Source: Alistipes sp. (GTDB lineage: Bacteria; Bacteroidota; Bacteroidia; Bacteroidales; Rikenellaceae). From it: a DNA stretch of 5,501 nucleotides. The notes below the pieces were generated by a model. The model was given only the letters and a program-made list of their open reading frames with translations. It did not search any database and had not been told where the DNA came from. The stretch covers positions 1 through 5,501 of the forward strand of contig JAFZDR010000030.1 of assembly GCA_017561105.1 (NCBI GenBank), in the 5' to 3' direction. Positions 1 to 5,501 of this stretch are shown one piece after another. The translations under genes were made by a program, and so were the position numbers. Within the stretch, counting starts at the first letter, position 1; every line of letters starts with the position of its first letter.

Positions 1-1580
1 GATCTGTTTATATTGCCTACTCCGTACGGATCAGGGAACTGATACGAGCCATCCTCCTGCAACGCCTTCTTAGCCTCGTTGTAGAGTCTTTGCATATAGG
101 CTGTCAGGTTAATGACATAGCAGCCGCGGCTGCGATCCAGACAGCCGTCATACACACCAACCGTACCGTTAGACTCCTCGTAGAGGTAGTCGTAATCAGG
201 AATTGCGGCAAATCGATCGTATAATCGGTATGTTCCAAATCGGGTAAATGCACTCTCGTACATCGTTGCAAAGTCGACTGCATTGCCCGGAGCTTGTGTT
301 ACATTCCAATCGTAGTCCGCACCCTTAACATAGATTGACATCAGACACTGGTTGATACCAATTTTCGAACCACTCTCCTCCTCGTTTAACTTTCCGATCG
401 AGAGCAACTCGTTAAGGAAAGCATCGGTAAAGTATATCTCGGTTGCAGGACCACCCATACCCTCAACATAGCAAGTCGAGAGCTCGGTACGCTCCTCACG
501 CGGCTTGGTGTAGTCCATAACAACACCATTGAGCTGCGATGCGCCACCCGAACAGCTGATACTGTAATCGCGGTTTATCTTATTTACCGAGGCATTTACA
601 GCCGAAGACTCATCCTTGAAATAGTAGTACATACCTACGGTATCCTTAATCATGGCAGGATCCTTCGGATTGCGACTTCTACCCTGCAACATAATACCCG
701 AAGCTGTCAAATCGAGCGCATACATAGCGCCCTCCTTGTTTGCCGGCAAATCCTCAACAGGTTTGATATACAAACCGTGGAACTTATCCAACCACTTTGA
801 ATCATCCGAATAGATCTCGATACCGCTACGGCCATAGCCATCCCATTCGGTATTTGTGGCGTAGTCATCAGGCACAAGCATCAAACGACGAGCAAAGTCC
901 CACGAATATGGAGTGTTCTCCATCGGAATCATAACGGTTGCGGGGCCTTCGCCCAACTCGCTATTCGGGAATGTAAACTCGAAAATAGGCTTATTCGGAT
1001 CGTACATGCCCAACTTCTCCAAGTCGATATTGATATATGCGATGGTGTCGCCTCTATCTGCATTGTATGTCAAAGCATTCTCGGAGAGAGATTTCTGCAA
1101 CTCAAACACCTGATATCTGATTGGAACGAGTGTGTCGCCGCCATACTCTTTTACCGTAAGCACCAACTTCATAGTATCGAAGATCGGCATATATCCGAAG
1201 CCGTTATCCTCGTCCAGAGCATTCATGTAGAGCATCGTAGAGGCAAATCCCGCAGTGCGCTGACCAAAGACATCGCTTCGGCGCACACCCATATAGCCCA
1301 CTCCCAAGTTCGACGAAACCAACGAATCGGAACGATAGAGGCGTGTCTCGATAAGGTTATCGAGCTCCTCCTCTACATTCACGCCTGCGTCAGCGTTGAA
1401 GGAGATCTTGGTGTTGCCCTGATATTTCAGATGTCGCATAACCATAACCTGACCCTCGGGCATAATATCCGAGCCGAGGGTGCTATCCGCAACCATCAAA
1501 CAGCTACTCATAAAGAGAGCCGTAACAGCGATAGATAACGCGAGTACGATTAGACGAAATCTGTTAGAAAAGTTCTTCAT
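1..1580 (-). CDS. DUF4270-type lipoprotein, 3' end cut by the window edge
   Basis: The frame is open for 526 codons and runs off the left edge without a stop. The N-terminus is a lipoprotein signal: a basic n-region (MKNFSNRFR), a hydrophobic core at about residues 10-24, and a lipobox-like FMSSC with the acceptor Cys at residue 27. Met at -3 is less usual than Leu. The motif STLGSDIMPEG (residues 33-43) resembles the start of mature DUF4270 proteins, which are Bacteroidetes envelope lipoproteins of unknown function and about this length. The rest alternates short hydrophobic and polar stretches, as in a beta-rich exported protein, with no further membrane segment. The start overlaps the upstream glycosyltransferase-like gene by 17 nt, so translation is probably coupled. 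An in-frame ATG seven codons upstream (1601) would add MITIAS. I prefer 1580 because it gives the more typical signal peptide. The family name rests on motif recall and gene context, and no biochemical role can be assigned. Confidence 0.8.
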   Translation of the reverse strand, partial: MKNFSNRFRLIVLALSIAVTALFMSSCLMVADSTLGSDIMPEGQVMVMRHLKYQGNTKISFNADAGVNVEEELDNLIETRLYRSDSLVSSNLGVGYMGVRRSDVFGQRTAGFASTMLYMNALDEDNGFGYMPIFDTMKLVLTVKEYGGDTLVPIRYQVFELQKSLSENALTYNADRGDTIAYINIDLEKLGMYDPNKPIFEFTFPNSELGEGPATVMIPMENTPYSWDFARRLMLVPDDYATNTEWDGYGRSGIEIYSDDSKWLDKFHGLYIKPVEDLPANKEGAMYALDLTASGIMLQGRSRNPKDPAMIKDTVGMYYYFKDESSAVNASVNKINRDYSISCSGGASQLNGVVMDYTKPREERTELSTCYVEGMGGPATEIYFTDAFLNELLSIGKLNEEESGSKIGINQCLMSIYVKGADYDWNVTQAPGNAVDFATMYESAFTRFGTYRLYDRFAAIPDYDYLYEESNGTVGVYDGCLDRSRGCYVINLTAYMQRLYNEAKKALQEDGSYQFPDPYGVGNINR

Positions 1581-2373
1581 AGAAGCGATCGTAATTATCA
1601 TAAAAATCTCCGTCCTCAGGTGACTGGTAATCAAGAACCTTCTTACCACTCTGACGAGCATACTCGATCAACGACTTGTCAGCCTTCTCCGAGCCTGCCA
1701 CTACACCATCGACATTATCTATAACGAAACGCATCAAATTTTCGTATGAAGGAGTACCCAAATTCTCGACATCTGCCGCAGGCACACCCTCGTTACGCAA
1801 CTTCTCCTCGAGAGTTGCATCGAGCGGAGTCGAGAACTTATCCTCATAGAGCGATACTACAATCTTTGTATCGCAGAATACCGGATCATCATTGAACATA
1901 TTGCGCAAGTAGAGAGGTGCAATAGCCGAGAACCAACCGTGGCAATGTACCACGCTCGGCTTCCACTGCAACTTCTTTACGGTCTCCAATACGCCACGCG
2001 CAAAGAACATCATTCGTGCGTCGTTATCCTCGAACTCCTTGCCCTCCTCGTTGGTCAAAACCGCCTTGCGAGAGAAGAAATCATCGTTGTCGATAAAGTA
2101 TATCTGGATACGAGCCGAAGGGATCGACGACACCTTAATAATCAACTGATGATCGTTATCGTTGATGATAAGGTTCATTCCCGACAAACGAATCACCTCG
2201 TGCAGCTGATTGCGTCGCTCATTCACGCAGCCATAACGCGGCATAAATGTACGAATCTCATTGCCATGCTCCTGCATAGCCTGCGAAAGCTGTCTGCACA
2301 AACACGACTCCTCGTTCTCGGGGAGATAAGGCATTATCTGCTGACAGATATATAAAATCTTATTATTCGCCAT
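1564..2373 (-). CDS. glycogen/starch synthase-like protein, GT5 N-terminal domain only
   Basis: The 269 residues match the N-terminal Rossmann half of GT5 glycogen/starch synthases, and the C-terminal GT1 half that carries much of the ADP-glucose site is absent. Full-length synthases are about 480 residues. Visible landmarks are the first strand KILYICQQIMPYLP (5-18), RTFMPRYGCVNERRNQLHEV (41-60), YFIDNDDFF (92-100), HCHGW (143-147, matching the HAHDW segment of GlgA) and VVAGSEK (224-230). The K-x-G-G loop that follows the first strand in active synthases is replaced by a stretch ending ESCLC (22-26). Similar short proteins, usually annotated as glycogen/starch synthase, are known in Bacteroides, so the short form is probably a lineage family and not local decay. 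Catalysis of glucan synthesis is doubtful; sugar or nucleotide binding is possible. It lies 35 nt after queA and overlaps the downstream lipoprotein gene. There is no signal peptide, so it should be cytoplasmic. Confidence 0.86.
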   Translation of the reverse strand: MANNKILYICQQIMPYLPENEESCLCRQLSQAMQEHGNEIRTFMPRYGCVNERRNQLHEVIRLSGMNLIINDNDHQLIIKVSSIPSARIQIYFIDNDDFFSRKAVLTNEEGKEFEDNDARMMFFARGVLETVKKLQWKPSVVHCHGWFSAIAPLYLRNMFNDDPVFCDTKIVVSLYEDKFSTPLDATLEEKLRNEGVPAADVENLGTPSYENLMRFVIDNVDGVVAGSEKADKSLIEYARQSGKKVLDYQSPEDGDFYDNYDRFYEELF

Positions 2374-2408
2374 CGCTTTTGGATTTTTTAGTCCTACTTA
2401 AAATTCTC

Positions 2409-3458
2409 TTAGAGGATCAACATTGCATCGCCGTATGTTCCGAAGCGATAGCCCTCCTCTACTGCCACCTTATAGGCGTTCATCACGGTGTTGTAACCGC
2501 CGAATGCCGCAACCATCATCAGCTGGGTCGAGCCCGGAGTATGAAGGTTTGATACCATAGCATTTGCTACGGTGAACTCGTATGGCGCAAAGATAAATTT
2601 ATTAGTCCAGCCCTGCTGTGCAGTAACCATTCCGTGAGTCGAAACAACGGTCTCGAGTGTACGCATAACGGTTGTACCGATTGCTACAACCTTCTTGTTA
2701 GCCTGCTTTGCCTTATTGATAGCCTCGGCACTCTCAGGTGTTACGAAGAACTGCTCCGAATCGACCTTATGCTTCGACAAATCCTCAACATCGACAGTGC
2801 GGAAGTTACCCAAACCTGCGTGCAATGTAACAAAGGTCTTCTCGATACCAAAGATCTCCATTCGCTTGAGGAGGTGCTTCGAGAAGTGCATACCTGCAGT
2901 TGGTGCAACCACAGCACCCTCCTTATCGGCAAAGATAGTCTGATAGTTCTCGGCATCCTCAGGCTCAACCTTCTCGCGCACCCACGATGGGAGCGGAGTC
3001 TCGCCCAAACGATAGAGAAGTTCCTTAAACTCCTCGTGCGGACCATCATAGAGGAAGCGGAGAGTACGACCACGCGAGGTGGTGTTGTCGATAACCTCGG
3101 CACCTAAGATATCATCCTCGCCAAAGTACAACTTGTTGCCGATACGAATCTTACGAGCAGGATCTACCAATACATCCCACAACTTCAACTCGCGGTTCAA
3201 CTCGCGCAACAAGAACACCTCGATCTCGGCTCCGGTCTTCTCCTTATTACCGTAAAGACGAGCAGGGAATACCTTTGTATCGTTCATTACAAAGATATCT
3301 CCCTCATCGAAATACTCGATAATATCCTTAAAAAGTTTGTGCTCGATCTCGCCGGTTTCGCGATGTACCACTAACAATCGAGCCTCATCACGATTTCGCT
3401 CCGGATATTTCGCGATCAATTCCGGATTAAAATCGAAGTCATAATGTGAAAGTTTCAT
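2409..3458 (-). CDS. queA: S-adenosylmethionine:tRNA ribosyltransferase-isomerase
   Basis: QueA transfers and isomerises the ribosyl part of S-adenosylmethionine onto 7-aminomethyl-7-deazaguanine already placed at the wobble position (34) of GUN-anticodon tRNAs, giving epoxyqueuosine. It acts in the cytoplasm. The 349-residue length is normal. Family blocks appear in order: [10 protein letters not shown] (59-68), GETPLPSWV (152-160), YQTIFA (172-177), APTAGMHF (185-192), TLHAGLGNF (211-219), GTTVMRTLE (261-269), [11 protein letters not shown] (304-314) and the C-terminal YGDAMLIL (342-349). Some blocks differ mildly from the proteobacterial form, for example NLHTPGST for NFHLPxST. The start [16 protein letters not shown] is the expected N-terminus. 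It lies 83 nt after truB and 35 nt before the glycosyltransferase-like gene. No separate promoter is clear, so it is probably read from the uppP promoter. The pairing with truB groups two tRNA-modification enzymes. Confidence 0.97.
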   Translation of the reverse strand: MKLSHYDFDFNPELIAKYPERNRDEARLLVVHRETGEIEHKLFKDIIEYFDEGDIFVMNDTKVFPARLYGNKEKTGAEIEVFLLRELNRELKLWDVLVDPARKIRIGNKLYFGEDDILGAEVIDNTTSRGRTLRFLYDGPHEEFKELLYRLGETPLPSWVREKVEPEDAENYQTIFADKEGAVVAPTAGMHFSKHLLKRMEIFGIEKTFVTLHAGLGNFRTVDVEDLSKHKVDSEQFFVTPESAEAINKAKQANKKVVAIGTTVMRTLETVVSTHGMVTAQQGWTNKFIFAPYEFTVANAMVSNLHTPGSTQLMMVAAFGGYNTVMNAYKVAVEEGYRFGTYGDAMLIL

Positions 3459-3541
3459 ATTATATAAAGTATAATCTTCTATCCTTTATAGGGTTAGTTG
3501 TCGCAAAAAAACACGCAACAATCATTTACACTACGAAAAAT

Positions 3542-4255
3542 TTACTCTTTTGTTTCATCCAAAGGAAGATTTTTTAAGAAATCGTCCAATGATATTGCAT
3601 TTTCCTCGGTAAATGCACCATTACGGGTGCGACGCAACGATGTGAGGTAGGCGCCACTCTCGAGTGCCTGACCAATCTCGTGAGCCAACGAACGGATATA
3701 TGTTCCCTTGCTGCACTCCACACGGATACGCATCTTAGGAAGGTCGTACTCCTCGAGGGTTATCGAGTAGATGTTGATCAACGCCTTGCGCAACTCAACC
3801 TCCTCTCCCGCGCGAGCCAACTCGTATGCACGCAAGCCCTCAACCTTCTTTGCCGAGTAGATTGGAGGTGCCTGCAAGCGCTCACCCGAGAGCGAGAGCA
3901 ATGCTGCCTCTACCTTCTCACGAGTGATGTGGTCTATAGGATAGGTCTTATCCACAGGGTGCTCCATATCGTAGCTTGGGGTTGTAGCGCCGAGCATCAA
4001 CTCTGCGACATACTCCTTGCGCTCCGCCTGCAACGCATCGACCTGCTTGGTTGCCTTGCCGATGCAGACAAGCAAAATGCCTGTAGCCAACGGATCGAGT
4101 GTACCTGCGTGACCAATCTTTATTTTGCGATGTCCCATCTTATTCAGACGGAACTTTATCTTGCGTACAACATCCGACGAGGTCCACTCGAGCGGTTTGT
4201 CGATAACCGCCACATAGCCCTCCTCCTTAGGATTGAAATTCTTGAAATCTATCAT
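3542..4255 (-). CDS. truB: tRNA pseudouridine(55) synthase
   Basis: TruB isomerises uridine 55 in the T-psi-C loop of nearly all tRNAs and also acts as a tRNA folding chaperone. The catalytic motif GHAGTLDPLATGIL spans residues 48-61, with the nucleophile Asp54. Other family blocks are DKPLEWTSSDVV (19-30), KEYVAELMLGATT (80-92, with the conserved Tyr82), QAPPIYSAKKVEGLRAYELA (128-147), CSKGTYIRSLAHEIG (181-195) and LRRTRNGAF (207-215). At 237 residues it is shorter than the E. coli enzyme (about 314) because the protein ends soon after the catalytic domain and has no C-terminal PUA domain; I believe this short form is usual in Bacteroidetes. The start codon lies one base after the uppP stop, so the two are very likely co-transcribed and translationally coupled. 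Confidence 0.97.
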   Translation of the reverse strand: MIDFKNFNPKEEGYVAVIDKPLEWTSSDVVRKIKFRLNKMGHRKIKIGHAGTLDPLATGILLVCIGKATKQVDALQAERKEYVAELMLGATTPSYDMEHPVDKTYPIDHITREKVEAALLSLSGERLQAPPIYSAKKVEGLRAYELARAGEEVELRKALINIYSITLEEYDLPKMRIRVECSKGTYIRSLAHEIGQALESGAYLTSLRRTRNGAFTEENAISLDDFLKNLPLDETKE

Positions 4256-4256
4256 A

Positions 4257-5045
4257 TTAGATAAAATATGTTACCACGGCAACAGCACCTACTACAGCGC
4301 AGTATGCTGCAAACCAAATCAACTTTCCGCGCTTGACCATCTCGATCATAAACTTGCAAGCCAGACAACCCGTAACAAAGGCCACCACAAAGCCCGCCAT
4401 CAACGGCACAAGCTCTACTCCACCGCCAAACTCGCCCTTGATGATATCAAGCAGAGCATTTCCGAGAATCGGAGGGAGCACCATCAAAAACGAGAACTGC
4501 GCTACACTCTCCTTCTTATTACCGAGCAACAAGCCCGTTGCGATTGTTGAGCCCGAGCGCGAGAGTCCCGGCATGGTAGCGCACGCCTGCGCCACACCGA
4601 TAATAAATGCATCGCGATAAGAGATTGTATCCTTCTGGCGCGGCTTTGCCTTGTAGGCAAATGTGAGAAGAACAGCCGTTACGAGCAACATCACTCCCAC
4701 AACCAACACCGACGAGAATGCAGCCTCGAGGTAATCCTTAAAGAGGAGTCCGACAATACCCACCGGAATCATCGAGATAACAATCTTCAGCACATAGGAC
4801 TGCTCCTCGTTGAATGTTCGCGAGAACACCCCTCTGAACAAGCGTGCAACCTCGCGCCACAATATAACAATTGTACTCAATACGGTTGCCGCATGAAGAG
4901 TAAGGCTAAAGGTGAGATCGTCCGCTGCCGAGAGGTCGGTGCCAAGAATTTCCGATGCCAACATCAGATGACCGCTGCTCGACACGGGCAGAAATTCGGT
5001 CAATCCCTGCACTATTCCGAGTATAATCGATTGTAAAGTTGTCAT
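4257..5045 (-). CDS. uppP: undecaprenyl-diphosphate phosphatase (BacA/UppP family)
   Basis: This integral inner-membrane enzyme removes a phosphate from undecaprenyl diphosphate, recycling the lipid carrier used for peptidoglycan and surface polysaccharide. Extra copies are known to raise bacitracin tolerance. The 262 residues are the usual family length. The first active-site block is [14 protein letters not shown] (13-26), containing the (E/Q)xxxE motif (Gln13, Glu17), Ser22-Ser24 and His26. A conserved His follows at 51 ([10 protein letters not shown]), and the second block is PGLSRSGST (159-167) with Arg163. Several hydrophobic membrane segments are clear, for example about 87-101, 112-130, 214-230 and 243-262. 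It is the first gene of the apparent uppP-truB-queA unit. A Bacteroidetes-type -7 element lies 27 nt upstream of its ATG, with no clear Shine-Dalgarno sequence, as is normal for the phylum. Confidence 0.97.
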   Translation of the reverse strand: MTTLQSIILGIVQGLTEFLPVSSSGHLMLASEILGTDLSAADDLTFSLTLHAATVLSTIVILWREVARLFRGVFSRTFNEEQSYVLKIVISMIPVGIVGLLFKDYLEAAFSSVLVVGVMLLVTAVLLTFAYKAKPRQKDTISYRDAFIIGVAQACATMPGLSRSGSTIATGLLLGNKKESVAQFSFLMVLPPILGNALLDIIKGEFGGGVELVPLMAGFVVAFVTGCLACKFMIEMVKRGKLIWFAAYCAVVGAVAVVTYFI

Positions 5046-5072
5046 AATATCCCAAATTGATACAAAATTTTA

Positions 5073-5080
5073 CAAAGATA
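5073..5080 (-). promoter_or_regulatory. Bacteroidetes-type -7 promoter element for the uppP unit
   Basis: On the minus strand this reads TATCTTTG, an exact match to the TAnnTTTG -7 consensus of the Bacteroidetes primary sigma factor. The -33 TTG element is not clear: the region 17-23 nt upstream is the T-tract of the preceding terminator. The nearest TTG is only 11 nt away, which is too close. The predicted transcript would start near 5069, leaving a leader of about 20-25 A/T-rich bases before the uppP ATG. Position between a terminator and the first gene of the unit supports it. Confidence 0.6.
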
Positions 5081-5096
5081 CTAAAAAGTGGCAAAG

Positions 5097-5131
5097 AAAA
5101 AAAGTTGAGCGAAGAAAAAACTCCGCTCAAC
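5097..5131 (-). terminator. intrinsic terminator after the 38-residue peptide gene
   Basis: Arms 5104-5114 and 5121-5131 pair around a six-base loop. Read on the minus strand the stem is GTTGAGCGGAG with CTTCGCTCAAC: ten Watson-Crick pairs and one G-U pair, followed at once by seven T residues (5103-5097). The stem begins 22 nt after the peptide gene's stop codon. On the plus strand the stem has an A-C mismatch and no T-tract, so it works best for minus-strand transcription. It separates the right-hand unit from the uppP promoter. Confidence 0.88.
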
Positions 5132-5153
5132 CCTTAAAATATATCTCTATTCT

Positions 5154-5270
5154 TTAGTATACCAACTCATCGTTCTCCGATCCAAAGCCCGGAAGAAGTA
5201 CACTATCGCCGTAGCCGCCCTCGACAGCTACCTCGAAAATCTCAAATTCTGGTTTTAAGTAATTTTTCAT
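5154..5270 (-). CDS. 38-residue hypothetical peptide of Bacteroidales type
   Basis: The reading frame runs from ATG at 5270 to TAA at 5154. It begins MKNYLKPEFEIFEVAVEGG, continues YGDSVLLPGFGSENDELVY, and is acidic with a Gly-rich second half. There is no signal peptide, membrane segment or lipobox. The opening Met-Lys-x-Tyr-x-x-Pro-Glu followed by alternating Glu and hydrophobic residues resembles very short proteins often annotated as hypothetical in Bacteroides and Alistipes; this is recollection, not a search result. It lies 20 nt after the preceding gene and 22 nt before a strong terminator, exactly where a real last cistron would be. The codons (GAG for Glu, GGC for Gly, GTA for Val) match the neighbouring genes. 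The function is unknown. The Gly-Gly at 18-19 could suggest a leader cleavage site, but no modifying or export gene is visible. Confidence 0.72.
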   Translation of the reverse strand: MKNYLKPEFEIFEVAVEGGYGDSVLLPGFGSENDELVY

Positions 5271-5290
5271 AATTGCAACTGTTTTTAGGG

Positions 5291-5501
5291 TTATTCAATT
5301 ACCGGAGCCTCGGTGAGGAATGTTACACCATCGTAGCCGTCTACGCCGGTCCAATCTGTTGAACCACCATAGATATAGTTGAAGTAGTCCTCCTTGGTAA
5401 GTTTGCTTGGCTTGTAAGTCTCGTCTTCTGTGTTATAAATCATACAATTTCCGCCCACAGCACCACTTGTAACCTTGATGCTCGAAGTGCGTGGAGTACC
5501 A
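5291..5501 (-). CDS. C-terminal end of an unidentified protein, 5' part outside the window
   Basis: The final 69 codons of a gene that begins beyond the right edge end in TAA at 5291. The tail is rich in Gly, Thr, Ser, Asp and aromatic residues, with segments such as SGAVGGNCMIYNTEDETYKP and IYGGSTDWTGVDGYDGVTFL, and ends LTEAPVIE. This composition fits a beta-rich exported or surface protein, which is an inference. I recognise no family, and the tail does not look like a type IX secretion sorting domain. The steady open frame, codon use like the neighbours and the following 20-nt gap to the small peptide gene support a real coding end that shares a transcript with the peptide. Confidence 0.75.
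   Translation of the reverse strand, partial: GTPRTSSIKVTSGAVGGNCMIYNTEDETYKPSKLTKEDYFNYIYGGSTDWTGVDGYDGVTFLTEAPVIE

Noticed and set aside
913..1113. 66-codon plus-strand frame
   Set aside because: It is antisense to the DUF4270-type gene, which is open without interruption here; no promoter or family resemblance was seen.
1939..2355. Open frame on the plus strand, 138 codons
   Set aside because: It lies wholly antisense to the GT5-like gene. The translation is His/Leu/Arg-rich and resembles no family.
2634..3107. Overlapping open frames on both strands inside queA (plus strand 2634-3107 and 2695-2943, minus strand 2741-3103)
   Set aside because: These are alternative-frame shadows of queA, whose motifs run continuously through the whole interval. 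The shadow translations are low-complexity Ser/Arg or Cys/Leu-rich.
3497..3519. Imperfect inverted repeat in the truB-queA gap, considered as a terminator or attenuator
   Set aside because: The stem is only GTTG/CAAC plus two pairs with a bulge, and the T-run on the minus strand lies in the loop rather than after the stem. No TAnnTTTG element was found in this 83-nt gap either, so I call neither a terminator nor a promoter.
3680..4620. Long plus-strand open frames opposite truB and uppP
   Set aside because: The minus-strand genes carry clear catalytic motifs over the same bases. The plus-strand frames come from codon bias in GAG/CTC-rich genes.
4906..5130. 74-codon minus-strand frame overlapping the start of uppP
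   Set aside because: It begins inside the terminator hairpin and reads uppP in the wrong frame.
1..5501. A new defence, mobile or CRISPR system
   Set aside because: I saw no integrase, transposase, nuclease, repeat array, tRNA or attachment-like repeat. Most of the window is ordinary housekeeping, and the only uncharacterised parts are those listed as findings.

Overview
This window looks like Bacteroidales chromosome, possibly a gut organism related to Alistipes or Bacteroides. Four things suggest this: a GT5-only 'glycogen synthase' followed by a DUF4270-type lipoprotein, a Bacteroidetes-style -7 promoter element (TATCTTTG), weak or absent Shine-Dalgarno sequences, and a 38-residue peptide of a style common in Bacteroidales. 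The lineage is inferred from gene content and style; no rRNA is present to confirm it. All seven genes lie on the minus strand, so they are read here from high to low coordinates. The six stop codons inside the window are all TAA.

Right end (5501 to 5097): the last 69 codons of an unidentified protein are followed after 20 nt by a 38-residue peptide gene too short for routine gene calling. A strong hairpin with a T-tract then ends this transcription unit.

Centre (5080 to 2409): a Bacteroidetes-type -7 element stands just past the terminator, and uppP starts 27 nt beyond it. The order is uppP (undecaprenyl-diphosphate phosphatase, cell-wall lipid carrier recycling), truB (tRNA pseudouridine-55 synthase; one base after uppP) and queA (queuosine pathway, tRNA anticodon modification; 83 nt after truB). 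All three are intact and keep their family signature motifs.

Left end (2373 to 1): 35 nt after queA comes a 269-residue protein related to the N-terminal half of glycogen/starch synthase. It has no C-terminal GT1 domain and has lost the nucleotide-sugar-binding K-x-G-G loop. Its end overlaps by 17 nt the start of a lipoprotein gene of DUF4270 type, which stays open for 526 codons to the window edge.

The five left-hand genes probably form one transcription unit mixing envelope lipid recycling, tRNA modification and an uncharacterised glycosyltransferase-like/lipoprotein pair. The least understood parts are that pair and the 38-residue peptide. I found no RNA gene, mobile element, CRISPR array or long repeat, and no gene-free stretch above 300 bases.
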